In this document: positions 12,043 to 23,569 of the stretch, one piece after another
How the letters are laid out: the number at the start of each line of letters is the position of its first letter
Numbering within the stretch: the stretch's first letter is position 1
Source: Phymatolithon calcareum
Taxonomy: Eukaryota > Rhodophyta > Florideophyceae > Hapalidiales
Direction of reading: 5' to 3'
DNA length: 64,000 nucleotides
NCBI GenBank assembly: GCA_977006965.1
Contig: OZ345370.1
Span: 1,488,001 to 1,552,000 of the forward strand
The notes under the pieces: model-generated
The model's input: only the letters and a program-made list of their open reading frames with translations
Databases searched by the model: none
What the model was told of the DNA's origin: nothing
Translations under genes and position numbers: made by a program

Positions 12043-12388
12043 AACATACCCTGACTGTGTTGCCAGTTTGTCATGAACTCGAGCGTTAGAAGCAACATAG
12101 CTCACATGTCGTACCTGTACCTGCTGAATAGAAGTCAAGCTACACGGTGGGCTGCTGACATATCATTTGCAGCAGCAAAACAAGTTGTCTTCTCCACCAT
12201 ACCCCTCTGTTGGCCAGCAAGTCGATTGCAATTCTTAGCCATATCGCTCGAAGTCGCACGTTGATAGGAGTTGATTAAATAACCTCAATGTTTACTGACT
12301 CTAGTACAAGTCGGAGTTGGCAACAGTGAAGTCTACCAGTTAAAAAGATTCCCGTGCAATCTACGTCCCCTATTCTACATTGCAGCAG

Positions 12389-13207
12389 CTAACGTCTGCT
12401 GTCCGGTGGCGTGGATGGATACTTGACGACGGGTGGGTTGAACTTCAAAAAATTCTTAAATGAGCACATCTCCTCGTCATTTGCAAAATGCGCTGCTCCG
12501 AGAATATTCGCCGTTGCAATACTCCCCTGTAACCTCTCCTGCACATCCGTCACATCCATAGCTAGCCTGTCAACTTTATCCGCCATAGTTCCACATTCCT
12601 TGGACACCATGCTCGATTGATTCACCGCCTGCAGAAGCGCTTCGGCCATTAATTTGACTTCGATAACTAGTGCCGCGATTGCCTGCTGCCTTTCCAGTGC
12701 AAATCTCGCACGCGAACCTCCGTCCAGCGCCTGAAGTAGCTCCGCCGTCGCGTCCAAATCCACCGCCAGTCGAGCCCACAACTCTTGTTGCTTTCGCGCA
12801 TCAGCAGCCTCAACCACTGCAAGTGGCACCGTGCCGATTTGACGCGGCTGATTTTCCACTTGTCCGCCTGTTGCACTGGTCGATGCCCCTGCCCCGGTTG
12901 TTGCGGGCGGAAGTAGGGCGCTAAGACCGAGCGCACTCAGACCGTTCAATGCGGCACGAAGCTCGTGTAGCATAGACGCCGGCTCCGCGCCAACGTCCGC
13001 GGCAGATGGCAGCGCTGGGCGTGGTAATGGGAGGGCTCGAGACGCGCGCAAGAGCTCGGATCCTTCTGACGGGGCTTGCACGCGCAGTGCGGCGCCACTT
13101 CCCACCACCTCGCGGATACCATCTGCGGGCGCCCGAGCAGCGGTGGACCTTCTTGCTTGAGAGCTTGAAGCGCCTGGGGCGCTGGAGACGCTCTGCTCCT
13201 GCCCCAT
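12389..13207 (-). CDS. N-myristoylated BORCS5/myrlysin-like protein (tentative)
   Basis: A 272-aa protein starting at MGQEQSVSS (ATG 13207); the frame runs 38 codons further upstream, but MG followed by Ser at position 6 is a classic N-myristoylation start, so I chose it. Residues 5-120 are Ala/Ser/Pro-rich and disordered. The C-terminal half is helical (KQQELWARLAVDLDATAELL, then ALLQAVNQSSMVSKECGTM and VDRLAMDVTDVQERL) and ends near FLKFNPPVVKYP. A myristoylated N-terminus, disordered linker and helical bundle match BORCS5, the membrane anchor of the BORC complex on lysosomes and late endosomes. Sequence similarity by eye is weak, so other coiled-coil adaptors remain possible. Confidence 0.45.
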   Translation of the reverse strand: MGQEQSVSSAPGASSSQARRSTAARAPADGIREVVGSGAALRVQAPSEGSELLRASRALPLPRPALPSAADVGAEPASMLHELRAALNGLSALGLSALLPPATTGAGASTSATGGQVENQPRQIGTVPLAVVEAADARKQQELWARLAVDLDATAELLQALDGGSRARFALERQQAIAALVIEVKLMAEALLQAVNQSSMVSKECGTMADKVDRLAMDVTDVQERLQGSIATANILGAAHFANDEEMCSFKNFLKFNPPVVKYPSTPPDSRR

Positions 13208-14159
13208 TGCTGGCGACAATTTGGAGAGGGTGTGCGTCCTGGAAAAATACGGGACAGTCTGTAAGGGGAAATATGACAATAAGGTTAGGGTGACTGATTC
13301 GTTGGGTTGAAGGATTATCAAGGCTAGGCCTTAAATAAGAGTAAGTGGTCTGTTTGAAGTATAATATCTTGTTAAACTAACCAGCTGACCAAATGGTAAA
13401 CTGCGTAAGAAGCCCATTGGGCTGAGCTCTAGAATAAAAACAGCATGGCAACCGCTGATTGAACTTTGTTTTGACTAACAATATGCAACAACCTCAAATT
13501 ATGATTTCGCAAACCTTTTTCGTTATTGTCTCTGTTCCACATTCACAATTGCCGAACGGAGACAATAGATATTTCTTTCTGCAGGAGAATACAAGCTTCA
13601 TTTCTTACTGGTTTCGCTTTTTTCTAAACGATGTATACGCTCCGATTTCCTGTAACGCCCATTTGGACGCTTCGATGTCTAATGGGATGTTGCCAACGAA
13701 AAGATGTGCGATTCGGACTTTTAAGACCTTCCAATTAGGCATTTCTCTCGTAGAACTGCATATCCATGGGAGTAGTCTACTCCAGTCGAGAGTCTTCAAT
13801 CCTCACTGCTTTGTATGTCGCCTCTTCTACAAAAATATTTTGGTATCAGTTTCGTATTCAGTTTTGGGATTTTCCCAAAACTGGGACAAGATAATTCAAT
13901 AAAGTGACCAATCGGAGTAGAGGATCATGGTATGATAAATGTTCCTTTAGCGCCAAATTATTCGACACGAAAGTCGACTACCTCTTTGTTACCCACCCCG
14001 CGACGCCGTACGAAAAGTCAAATCAGTCTTCTCTCCATCCAGACTCCTTTTACCCTGGCGTTCGACTTTGCAAGTCCACCTCTTGGGTTGGTATTGTGGC
14101 CTCGATTGGGTGCACTCCATGCAGCGCTAGCAACCGGTCACATTCCGCTTTGACGCGCG
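13208..14159. other. intergenic, no recognisable gene
   Basis: A 952-bp divergent spacer. The 147-codon open frame at 13459-13902 is AT-rich with no motif and is probably chance. A hairpin, ATTGTCTCTGTTC / GAACGGAGACAAT, occupies 13525-13566. Confidence 0.45.
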
Positions 14160-15191
14160 ATGGGTCGTAAGCAGCAGGAGGAGGCCGCACGCGCCTCTCA
14201 AGCCGCGCAGGTGCGCAAGGACCGCCAACAAGCCAAGGTTGTATTGAAGGAGTTTCGAGAACATTACGATGAATTAGACAAGGACAAAGATGAAGCTTTG
14301 GATTGTCGTTCCTCTGCGCTTGCGAACCATTTCACGAAGGCCGCAGAGAATCTTAACAAGGCACGAACGGTCGATCAGGCATATGTGGATGCCCAAATTT
14401 TCCATAAACTTGGGGACTACTCTCGTCGCCAGGCCGCGCAATTACAAACTGGGCTCAAGAACTACGACGTCAAGTCATTCGTGGATTCTCTTGTGATGGT
14501 CATGCAAAAAACTAACTCAAGTCTCGCTGCTGACGATTCCACGCCCGATGAGGACGCGCCCATGGCAATGAGTTTCGAAGAGATTGGCGGAAGCGTGAAG
14601 AATCTATACAAAACAGTCCCTGCGATTGGTTTTATGTACGGAAATGCTCCCACAGACGTGCAGCGTCCAGTGCTGCAGCGCAAGAAGGCGCAGCGGATCA
14701 AGAAGGGACTCGTTGCTACGAAACCGAGTGAGCTTGTGCGCGGTGAAATCGAACAAACGGAAACGGATAAGCAGGTGGCACGAATGAAGGGCGAGCTGAA
14801 AAAGCGGAGAAAGCTTAACTTTTGGGAATTCGTTGTGGACCCTGACAAGCGAATTGGTTATACTCGGACAATTGAAAACATTTTTCATTCCAGTTTCCTT
14901 ATTAAGGATATGTACGCAAAGCTTGACTTGCGCTCCCAACCGCCCATGTTTGAGTATACCGACCCGCATGCTGTTGCGGCGGCTGCGAACGGCGCGAATG
15001 GTGGAATACCAGAAAATGCACAGGTTATATTGGGTTTCGATATTAAGACATGGAAGAATGTGATCCATAAGTATCAAATAAGTGAGTGCTTGCTTCCGCC
15101 GATGAAGAGGACTCCTTCAAAATCAGTTGTTCGTGATGAGAACCTAGAGCGACTGAGGGCGATGGAGGCGCGAATGGACGAGAGCGAATAA
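14160..15191 (+). CDS. NSE4: NSE4, kleisin subunit of the SMC5/6 complex
   Basis: 343 aa from ATG 14160. The N-terminal 40 residues are charged helix; residues 70-115 (VDQAYVDAQIFHKLGDYSRRQAAQL) fit the Nse4 N-terminal region that contacts the SMC6 neck; residues 135-165 (SFEEIGGSVKNLYKTVPAIGFMYG) and the C-terminal winged-helix signature at 220-252 (LNFWEFVVDP, then TIENIFHSSFLIKD) are diagnostic. In the complex Nse4 bridges the SMC5 and SMC6 heads and works in recombination repair and rDNA stability in the nucleus. The length matches yeast and plant Nse4 (300-400 aa). The gene is convergent with the ABM-domain gene, 153 bp between stops. Confidence 0.92.
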   Translation: MGRKQQEEAARASQAAQVRKDRQQAKVVLKEFREHYDELDKDKDEALDCRSSALANHFTKAAENLNKARTVDQAYVDAQIFHKLGDYSRRQAAQLQTGLKNYDVKSFVDSLVMVMQKTNSSLAADDSTPDEDAPMAMSFEEIGGSVKNLYKTVPAIGFMYGNAPTDVQRPVLQRKKAQRIKKGLVATKPSELVRGEIEQTETDKQVARMKGELKKRRKLNFWEFVVDPDKRIGYTRTIENIFHSSFLIKDMYAKLDLRSQPPMFEYTDPHAVAAAANGANGGIPENAQVILGFDIKTWKNVIHKYQISECLLPPMKRTPSKSVVRDENLERLRAMEARMDESE

Positions 15192-15344
15192 CTCTTTTGT
15201 ATGGCCACGTCAGATTGCTGATGAAACTACGTTCATTTTTATTACATTTCGGCACCCAAAAAGAAAAAAAGACTATTGTTGTAAAACACTCCACCCTCTA
15301 TGCATTCCTAACTGTACCGTTAGCAAAGCCGCTCTATAAGACCC

Positions 15345-16268
15345 CTACGAGAACAAAATCGGTGTAAATGTCTGCCTACTCCTGTGTTCACCAATGGTAC
15401 GACCTTGACTCCGACGCACAAAGGCGCGGTCAAAGCCATCCATGTGACGACGAAGCGCATCAACATTCTTATAAACCTCAATAGTCTTAAAGAACTGTGG
15501 CTGATCATTTGCCTGCAACACGCAAAACTCCAGACATTCACCAGCATTGACGCTCACCTCAGCACCACTTCGAAGAATCTCATGCATCTCAGCGAGGTTT
15601 GCCGGTCTACTCATGTCTACATTGACACTCTCAACGACGATAATGCATCCATCTTCCGTAGAAAATTCAGCACCATGCGACTTTGCAGTGAACACATTTC
15701 GATACTGCATAGTTCGAATGTCAAGCGCCCCAAGAGCCGGCCCCGCTCGTTTCACAGCACTAAGCCAACGTTGTGTAAGTTGTACCGCGTCTGATTGCGC
15801 TAACGGGAACGTCTCCATGACGACATAGGTTGAAGACTCGGTGGCGAATGTACCGTCAGGGAATCCTAGACAGGGGTCGGGTGCTCGTCGGAGCAACCAG
15901 CGATGAAGAGCACCTGAACCGGATCGATTTTCAACAACACGAGTGACATTGGCGTTTGCAATTGCAGCACGCTCAAACATACCTGCCCCGCCGGCCTTCA
16001 CGATAATCCAGTGATGCATCTCGGCCACACCGGCAACACGAGAATCTACAACAGGTGCTCGTGCGCGCACGCGCTGAGGGGCCGAGTGACGCGTTGAGCG
16101 CAAATCAGGGGCATTTTCTGGCACCTCTGTGGTTGGGCTTATCTTCTGTTCGGCAGAGGCGCGCAGGCCGAGACGACGACGACGGGGGCACTTCTGCGCG
16201 GACGACACGGCCGCGGCAGGAGTGACCGGCAGTGGATGCGCTATGAATGTTGGGGATGTCATGTTCAT
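15345..16268 (-). CDS. ABM (antibiotic-biosynthesis-monooxygenase-like) domain protein
   Basis: 307 aa from ATG 16268 (another ATG two codons in). The first 75 residues are Pro/Ala/Arg/Ser-rich with no acidic cluster and may be an organelle-targeting leader. Two ferredoxin-like halves follow: HHWIIVKAGGAGMFERA near residue 85, then YVVMETFPLAQSDAVQLTQRW near 145, and a last module with CIIVVESVNV (about 200) and CLEFCVLQANDQPQFFKTIEVYKNVDALRRHM (about 240-275), the usual ABM pattern ending in a helix that packs on the sheet. ABM proteins include heme-degrading and quinol monooxygenases and many of unknown role; no catalytic residue set is clear, so the function stays open. Photosynthetic organisms have several plastid ABM proteins of this kind. 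Confidence 0.7.
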   Translation of the reverse strand: MNMTSPTFIAHPLPVTPAAAVSSAQKCPRRRRLGLRASAEQKISPTTEVPENAPDLRSTRHSAPQRVRARAPVVDSRVAGVAEMHHWIIVKAGGAGMFERAAIANANVTRVVENRSGSGALHRWLLRRAPDPCLGFPDGTFATESSTYVVMETFPLAQSDAVQLTQRWLSAVKRAGPALGALDIRTMQYRNVFTAKSHGAEFSTEDGCIIVVESVNVDMSRPANLAEMHEILRSGAEVSVNAGECLEFCVLQANDQPQFFKTIEVYKNVDALRRHMDGFDRAFVRRSQGRTIGEHRSRQTFTPILFS

Positions 16269-17564
16269 TCAACTGTTGAATATAGCCAGCCGGTTTGTTC
16301 GATGGTCGAAGAAAGTCGCGTGTGTTCAACTTGCACACACGTTGTGCAAGACGGGGTGAATAATAGTTTGCATGAAAATTAGCGTGCAGTGGGTTTTATA
16401 CGAGTGGGCTGTACGCTGAAGCGTGTATCTGTACCGTGAGTGGTGCGCTAGACACAGCTGGCTGTGTGGAGGCGTAAATCTCAAGTATAGAGATTTTATA
16501 TGTGGTAATTTTTGCACGTGGAAGATTGAAGGGTTTCATAATTTGTTTCGGAAATATAGATCTTGGTTCGGTTGTAATCTAAACGCCTTCAATTTGTAAG
16601 TATGCGCTGATTTTCAGATGCATCGATAGGCCCAATGAAGATGCGGCTTTTTCGGACTCGTGGACAATATGCCCAATCGATGTGCACGTGCCGAGCACCT
16701 CGTTATGTTACTCGAACCTCCGGATTTGGCACGCGGAAAAGGGCATCCCCTTCTATGCACTTTCGTGGTCCATTAGCGGCGAAAAGATTCTTTCCGCAAA
16801 CATATAAAACCGCGTCTCCCCGATATTTCTAAGTTTACAGTCCTACATCAGCTTACCGTATCACAGAGGGCTTGTGCTGCAGTGGTCTGGGAACAGGAGT
16901 GTCCCTGCGCAGGGAGGAGAGAGTTCTATACAAAACTTTATATTTTGAAGGCATGTATCCGTCAGGGACCCAGAATGGTCCGTACGCTTTGCAAACATCT
17001 GGTAGAGTGCAGACCCACACCATCTGATGCTGACCTTCTATCTTGATGATCGATGGTCAGCATCATCAATAATTGTTATTCGGTTACTTCCATAGACACT
17101 GGGTAAATTTGCCCTGACCTGACTTCGTGAGATACAGTGGGGCAGTTGTTCCCCGTGAGTCGAACAACGATGAGAAATCCCGTTTACGTATTGCACTCAT
17201 CGCTTCTGCCGCTTGGTTTGCAGAATCTTCACAGAACAGCTCAGAACTTTTGTACGTCCTCGTGGCATCACTCAGCATTCCTTTAAAGTTTGCAAAGCAT
17301 CACCAATAGAAAGGAATAGTGAGCAATGTTTCATGGACTGTACCCTTTGCACGTTCTACAAAACCTTGCAACTCTTGAATGTGCTACTTTGAGGGGAAAG
17401 TGCATTCCCCCACAAACTTCCATCCAAGATTACCGACACGAGTACGGTTGCGAGCCAAATTCCATGACGGTTGTTTAACTCTCAACAGTTTTCTGGATTA
17501 AGGGAGATACCCTTACGGGCTCGCAACACCCGGCTCGTCAGATATTATTACAATATCATGATCT
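16269..17564. other. intergenic, no recognisable gene
   Basis: About 1.3 kb without a credible ORF. A hairpin with 11-bp arms, TGATGCTGACC ... GGTCAGCATCA, lies at 17025-17065. A minus-strand open stretch at 17084-17278 has a protein-like composition but no motif. Confidence 0.45.
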
Positions 17565-18641
17565 TCAGAGAAGGAAAATCGCTCGCTGCACCCCGAGCTT
17601 CGAGATACACTTGGGCATTTTTTGTGCCGTCTTCCTCCTCTTTCCAACTTTGCCAATTTTTCCTGTTGCACCTGCAGTCCCTCCGCTTTTCTTTCCAAAG
17701 AATGAGGTGATATCTCGTGTCTTCCGAACTGGCTCCGCGCTATCGCGAGCATCTTCCTCGTCATTACTCTCCCTTCGCCCGTCCAACCACATCGCGCAAA
17801 CAAAACACAAACCCCAATATCTTGGTTAGACAAAGCCCAGAAAAAAATCCTCATCTGAACACTATCTCACCATAAATCGTCAACACGCGCCCAACCACAT
17901 AATACCACTCCCAACGTACCATTCCACGTCCACCGCGTCTTTCTCCAAAATCGTTCTAGCAGTGCCCCACGAAAATCGCACAAAATTCGGAAACCCAAAC
18001 ACACGATCCACACTGCCCGCCAGCCACTTTTTTGTCATCGGGTCTCCCGGATACCCACTTCCGACGTTATGACTCAACCCAACATCTTCCTCGAATTCCC
18101 ACTCTGTGATCACCTTGTCCCGAAACGTTTTCGCCACGATACTGGCAGCCCCGACAATTCGGAATACGCTGTCCGCTTTTTTTCGTACATCCACCTTTGC
18201 AAGGAATGGAAACCGCTGTCGAAACTTGTCCGCATACTTCTCGGGTGATCCCACAGTGTCCACGTACACCTCGGTCACATTCGCCCCGGCGTCCAATGCA
18301 CTCTGCACGAGGTCCAGTGCAGTGTCGTGCGAAATTAGGTTCAGATTGTACTTGCGTCGTTGAAGCATTTTGTTCGACAGAGACTCGGCTGACAGAGGCG
18401 TTATTACTGTTCGCAGAAATGGTGCACCTTTGATTTTCTCCAGTAGAACGTCGCGTTGCGCCGCCGTCAGCTGTTTCGAGTCATCCGCTCCAAGAGCATG
18501 CAGTGCTTTTATGTGCGACTTTGGACAGTACGCTGCTGCGTACACCATAGGACCGAGCACCGGTCCGCGCCCGGCTTCGTCGATTCCTAAAATGCATGGA
18601 GTTGAAAAGTCTGCACAGTCTGTTCCGGGAGAGCCCCCCAT
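17565..18641 (-). CDS. RNASEH2A: ribonuclease H2 subunit A, two exons
   Basis: Exon 1 18641-17920, intron 17919-17773 (147 nt, GTACGT...AAG), exon 2 17772-17565; 309 aa, close to the animal subunit. Motifs: GIDEAGRGPVLGPM (Asp21, Glu22), TEVYVDTVG (Asp128), KKADSVFRIVGAASIVAKTFRD (Asp157 plus the conserved A-S-I-x-A-K-x-R-D helix) and FSWGTARTILEKDAVDVEW. Splicing continues DVEW directly into ESNDEEDARDS...DITSFF, the usual end of eukaryotic RNase H2A, which strongly supports the intron; without it the protein would end in an unrelated tail. The enzyme removes ribonucleotides from DNA and RNA-DNA hybrids in the nucleus. ITSFF near the C-terminus resembles a PIP-like motif, though in other species the PIP box is usually on subunit B. 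Divergent from the 713-aa gene, 313 bp apart. Confidence 0.93.
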
Positions 18642-18954
18642 ATCCCGAGAATCAGAAGAGGCAGAAAGCAGGAGCTCGCAATTTTGTCGTGGAAAATACG
18701 ACGCAAGGCAAACGAAGGGATTAAACGGTGATCGTTCGCATCAGGGGATTTCGGTACAGTATGTTATATTCGGATCTTGGTAACCACGGTGCGCCTCCTG
18801 TAGGAAGAGCCCAAACCTTGGATGCGCACTGTTTCGATTTGTTCCCTCCAAAACTTAAACCCAACCAGCCTATCATCAAACACTTTGAGTCAAACCGAAA
18901 GACCAGGGGGAATGCAACGCAAAGTTTTGCGACTAATTCCATTTAGGCTCAATT

Positions 18955-21096
18955 ATGTCTCAAAAATTGGGCGTGATTGAGTCCCATATGTTTTCAATCG
19001 ATCCCTTTCTTTCCCCTCAGTCAGCAACAGTCGCCACTCAAGTCTGCGTCCTGGTCCCAGCAATGGGGATCCAGGCGACCGTGGTGCATGATATCGTCAA
19101 ACACCGTCCGCTGGTGCTCCGCGCCCATTCGGCCTCCCCATCCGAATTACATGGCCTCTCCGACACTATCGCTTCATTTAGCGAACACATCTCTTCCCTG
19201 AGGGGAATTGTAAACAATCCAGTCGAGGTATGTGCGCGTTGGGGTGGTCCGCCCTACATCTCATACACCCTCGTCGCGAAGCGTTTCCGCGTCATCGTGA
19301 TTTGGGCAGATGAACCCGGCGAACTCGACCTTGCTCAAGATGTACACGATTGCATCGTCGTTCTTCGCGCCGCCGTCGATGCTTCATGTGACGCTCTTAT
19401 GAAGGATGATCCTACCGCCCTTGAAACTGTGTACAACGCCGCTGGTGCCGCACTCCGTGGCGCCTCTCCTCCTCCCGAACTCACCCCTGAAAAGAAATCG
19501 TCCGCACCGGCCATCGTGAAGAAAGCGTCAGGTCTGCGCGCCCTGTTTGGACGCACTCTAAAATCTGGCACTGATGTCGTCACTGGCAGCAGCAGTGGAC
19601 AGTCGCAATCGAGACGCTCCGCATTACGCCAGCCAAATGCGCGCGCGACTGCAAAACGACCTCCAACTCCGCCGAGCGAAGATGGACCCGCTGCTACCGC
19701 CAAGGATGCAGACGTACCGTTTGATGATGCACCGAGCAAGCTCCATCTGCCAGATGCCGTCTTTGCGTGGGCGGACTTTGGCGACCCTTTGCCGCCGTCT
19801 GGCGGAGATATTGCGTGGATAGCTGAACTTCTTCGTGGCGATATCCAACGCGGTCAGGTTGCGCGACCGCGAATCATGGACGCTCCAGTTGCGCAACCAA
19901 GCGCTGATGTCAATCCCCCGCGTGAATCCCGGGTTGGTACACCGCCTGTGGGCGCTACTATACCGCCCCCGCTTGAAGAGCAGATGCTCCCAGGCCCTGC
20001 TATGCCACTACCTGTCCCGGGCGCTCCCGATGTTGCGGCAACCCATTTGCCGAGCGCTGGCGCTCAAGCATCTGTTGCCTCGTCGTCTGTCGTTCATCCT
20101 CCTATGCCACCAGCCCAGCCCTCCACACAGAGCAGAGCACCTCAGCGCGCTTCCGTTGCCCTTAATGGGGCTCCGTTGCCAGTCCCCATGCCGTCCGCAG
20201 CACCTGGCCCAGCACAAGTGGCACCCTCCGCAGTATTGAGCGCTATGCCCGCTTCGACGATGCAAGCTTCGACGATGCAAGCCTCAATTCCAACCCCCAT
20301 GCCATCCACAATGCCCGCCACAATGCCAGGACTCACTCAGACGCTTCCGGCGCCGCCCGTGCAATTGCAAAATAAACCTGATGATGATTTCGATGTGAGT
20401 GCACTCGGTGGATACAAGGACGACGCAACGCAGTCTCCTGCTGGCGGTGCGAGCGGAACCGATGCCATTCGAGGGATGATGAACGAGTTTGCAAAGTCAA
20501 TGCAGACCGGCAAATTCTCACAAGCACTGACACAAGTGTCAGCGACACTGCGAGCTCTGTCATCTGTGTCGCCTCGACGCGAACGTGAGACGGCGGCATG
20601 TGCACATTATGCTCTGGCACAAAAAATTCTACTGCGATGCCAGGTGCTCGACCGACAAATAGCAACGGCCGGAACAGGTTCAGTGGTCGCGGTACAGTCT
20701 GCGGTACAGGCGGCAATACTGACGATGTTCCTCGCCGAACTGAAGAACCTTCTACCGCGTCACAGACTGGCCGCTATGCGCATGGCACTGGATAAGAATA
20801 TGACCGTTGGTAACTTCGGTATGGCTGCTCGATGGATACGTCAGATCGCTGAAAAGGCACCGCAGGCACAACGACAGGCACTGACGGCGAAGTTGCAGGT
20901 TTGTGTACAAAATGGAGAAGGGAATAAGCATATGCCGCCTACTAACAAGTTGTGTTATAACTTGCTCACTGTACTAACCGGCCCGTATGGGAAATGTACC
21001 GTTTGTCCGGCGGTTTATAGACCAGGGCTTAGCGGGGTTAATATTGGGCAGAGCTGCCCTACTTGCTTCGTAGGGTCCATTGTAGTTGCGCAATAG
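18955..21096 (+). CDS. unknown protein with alpha-COP-like C-terminal region (tentative)
   Basis: 713 aa from ATG 18955. Three parts are visible. Residues 1-150 form a folded-looking domain (VCVLVPAMGIQATVVHDIV; RWGGPPYISYTLVAKRFRVIVIWAD) I do not recognise. Residues 165-490 are a Pro/Ala/Met-rich disordered linker with short repeats (TMQAS, PMPS/TMPA). Residues 495-713 are helical (GKFSQALTQVSATLRAL; CAHYALAQKILLRCQ; HRLAAMRMALDKNMTVGNFGMAARWIRQI) and end in a Cys-rich module, CTVCPAVYRP then SCPTC. The C-terminal order (helices, NFGMAARW, then Cys-x2-Cys-P) loosely resembles the end of alpha-COP and TSET-type subunits, suggesting a coat or vesicle-adaptor role; DDDFDVSALGGY could be an adaptor-binding motif. 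This is weak inference. A decayed partial copy lies at about 26.85-27.36 kb. Confidence 0.8.
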   Translation: MSQKLGVIESHMFSIDPFLSPQSATVATQVCVLVPAMGIQATVVHDIVKHRPLVLRAHSASPSELHGLSDTIASFSEHISSLRGIVNNPVEVCARWGGPPYISYTLVAKRFRVIVIWADEPGELDLAQDVHDCIVVLRAAVDASCDALMKDDPTALETVYNAAGAALRGASPPPELTPEKKSSAPAIVKKASGLRALFGRTLKSGTDVVTGSSSGQSQSRRSALRQPNARATAKRPPTPPSEDGPAATAKDADVPFDDAPSKLHLPDAVFAWADFGDPLPPSGGDIAWIAELLRGDIQRGQVARPRIMDAPVAQPSADVNPPRESRVGTPPVGATIPPPLEEQMLPGPAMPLPVPGAPDVAATHLPSAGAQASVASSSVVHPPMPPAQPSTQSRAPQRASVALNGAPLPVPMPSAAPGPAQVAPSAVLSAMPASTMQASTMQASIPTPMPSTMPATMPGLTQTLPAPPVQLQNKPDDDFDVSALGGYKDDATQSPAGGASGTDAIRGMMNEFAKSMQTGKFSQALTQVSATLRALSSVSPRRERETAACAHYALAQKILLRCQVLDRQIATAGTGSVVAVQSAVQAAILTMFLAELKNLLPRHRLAAMRMALDKNMTVGNFGMAARWIRQIAEKAPQAQRQALTAKLQVCVQNGEGNKHMPPTNKLCYNLLTVLTGPYGKCTVCPAVYRPGLSGVNIGQSCPTCFVGSIVVAQ

Positions 21097-23516
21097 ATAT
21101 GGGGTGCTGGAACTGGAGCGTAAATAATTATAAATGTACTGTTTTGTACATAACCCAAACAAAATGAAAACAGCAGGTCTTGCTTGAGAATTGCTGTGCT
21201 CAGTTGCTCTGGTTTGCTGAATTAGTGGAGACGAACAAAAAATCGCTGGTTGTCGAGACATACCACGGTACAATGCACTTTGCACAAGATCCACAAGAGG
21301 CACAGAGTCTTCGATCAACCTATTTGCCGTAGCAACTATCAAACCTGGTTAGTTACCCGAATTCAGTCAGACAAGCCATAGACTTCGATGCCAAGATACG
21401 TTCCCCAACCTTCCTTCCAGCGACAAGCTGTCCAAGTCTCGTTGCCGCGCAATGCGGCTTTTGGCTGCCTCCTGAATAGCTGTAAATGTCAGAATTGACG
21501 TCCTGCATTGCGCTTCATATCGCCGTTGTTTGTTTCGATCCAGTTATATAAACTGAGTTCAGTGTTTACCGTAGGGACATGCATCTACTCCATGCACGAT
21601 GGGCGGAGTACACATTCTGAGCTCAAATCCGTGTATTGGCAATGACGGCCTACTAGCGAACGGTTTTCATATTGGGCATTCTGTGTGGCGGGTACCAGCG
21701 ATTGCAGCGGGCTAAAATCCGGGGGAAATTCGATGTTCAGATCGTCTTTGTTGAGTGGATTTCAGTGATGCCGTCGCATTCGGTTGCCTGGGCTAAGCGA
21801 CTGGAAGCAGGGCATTAAGACTACACCGTCTTTGAGGGACACCCTCTGTCGGTCATCAAAGAATTTGATCTGGTAATCTGTTTCTAGAAGCTAAGAATAG
21901 ATTGGATGGGGCTTTTGGAAAACGTTTCGGACTCACGATTTGTTTCATGCTCGACTCGGCTGTCCTCAAGCAAGGGAGCTGCGCAAGTCCAATTCAGGTT
22001 TTTTACATCAATGTATTAAACTACTGTATGCTAGTAATGGTCAGATAACGAGCAACAAATATCTGAACGTCGAGCATGACAAGAGAGTCCCTATCCTTAG
22101 TCAGCCGTCTTTAGTCAAGAGACATCGACTTCACACCAAAGGAGAATACTGTAAAATGAGAATATTAGTGTTGTACGGATACTTGGTGTGTTACAGGACT
22201 TGTCTTCTTTCTTTTCTCTTCTACTACTAAGGGAACAAAAAGAATCGAACTGAAATGTCACATGAGAAGGGAACTTTAAGGAATCTCGCAAGCCAGCCGT
22301 CAGGTTTGTATACTTACTTCAATTGCAAATTGTGGCTTTTTCTTGGTTTCTTCTGTCCAAATCTCTTCTCTGCCCACGAACTGAAGTTAGAATAACGTTA
22401 TTACTTTCCTGCAAATAGAATGAGGCATCTGTCTATGAGTGGATGCCAATGCACGCGAACTGCCACTTGATCACTACAAGATTTCCCGACTTTTCATTGC
22501 ACACTAACTGTAGGTCGCATTATTGTGTACCACTGTCACTGGCATATCCCAGTCCCCAATTTTCGAAAACACCTCGTTCATATGCTCACCGATCTTTTCA
22601 AATTGCTTCGGAAACAGTTGGACACAGCTTCCTTGACAAGCTCGACTTTATATTTCGCTTGCAACGTCATGACTTTTCCATTGTCGCGGGTTATCATTGT
22701 GCCCTTCTCGTAATTGACATTAACTGAATGAGGGCAATGAACCCATGTAATCTTGGGTACCGGGTCACTGCCTACGCATCATTCGACCACTCGGGTGAGC
22801 ATATAAAATAAACGACCGCGGTTGAAATAGCGGGTTTGAAATATAGTACAAGGCCGTGCTTAGTTATTGACTTATCTTCTTGTCAGCCTCATCGGCTGTT
22901 TACAGAGAGTTCTTTCTTATTAACTCCCTGTCATTTTGCAGAAGATAACTCAGCAAATATTACGAGCGGCATTGGGGAAAAAGCCGTTTACATACATACC
23001 TACTTCATTACTATCGACACGAATACAAAGTCATTTAAGAGCCCCGTCGCAGAGCGAGTTGATGCGATCAGCTCCAGATCTGTACACGCTATACTTGTAA
23101 GTCTTCACATCAAGGCTTATTGGATAAGAATAGAAGGGGGAAGGTTGAAATGGGTACTTAGCAGCGAAATCTCTCGAACTTGTTGATATTGCGTTCGCAG
23201 AGACGTAATTTGGACACCCGAATACCACGCGAGGTCTAGGAGGGGAGATAAGACCTCCTGACCTTGGACAGCCATTTCTATACTTGCTCTACGTTATTGC
23301 TCACAATCTAGGCATAAGACTGGGCAGCTTACGCAGTTTTCTGAGAATATATGTTTTCAGTATACAGATAATGCGTTGGGGAATTAATTGACAACAATAT
23401 TAGAAAACCATAGTGATTTCAGATAAAAATTCTAATGTCAATACTCGCTTTACTGCAATGCATCTACAATTCTACTTAAATTACAAGTTTTGCGTGCTGC
23501 GATACCACGCAGGAGT
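21097..23516. other. intergenic with a possible decayed coding fragment
   Basis: No intact gene. On the minus strand, about 22735-22505, a reading NYEKGTMITRDNGKVMTLQAKYKVELVKEAV continues after one frameshift into FEKIGEHMNEVFSKIGDWD, which looks like a broken gene of unknown family. The sequence at 22264-22342 recurs with about 70% identity by eye at 27628-27712. Confidence 0.4.
22505..22735 (-). pseudogene. frameshifted coding remnant, family unknown
   Basis: Two minus-strand segments with protein-like composition (NYEKGTMITRDNGKVMTLQ and then KIGEHMNEVFSKIGDWDMPVTVV) lie in different frames and join only across a frameshift near 22615. No ATG start or flanking gene structure is evident. 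Possibly a transposon-derived or retired gene. Confidence 0.3.
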
Positions 23517-23569
23517 ATTCGAATGAGCTCTCCAAAGCATCTTCCATCTTGGAACTACAGGTACGCATC

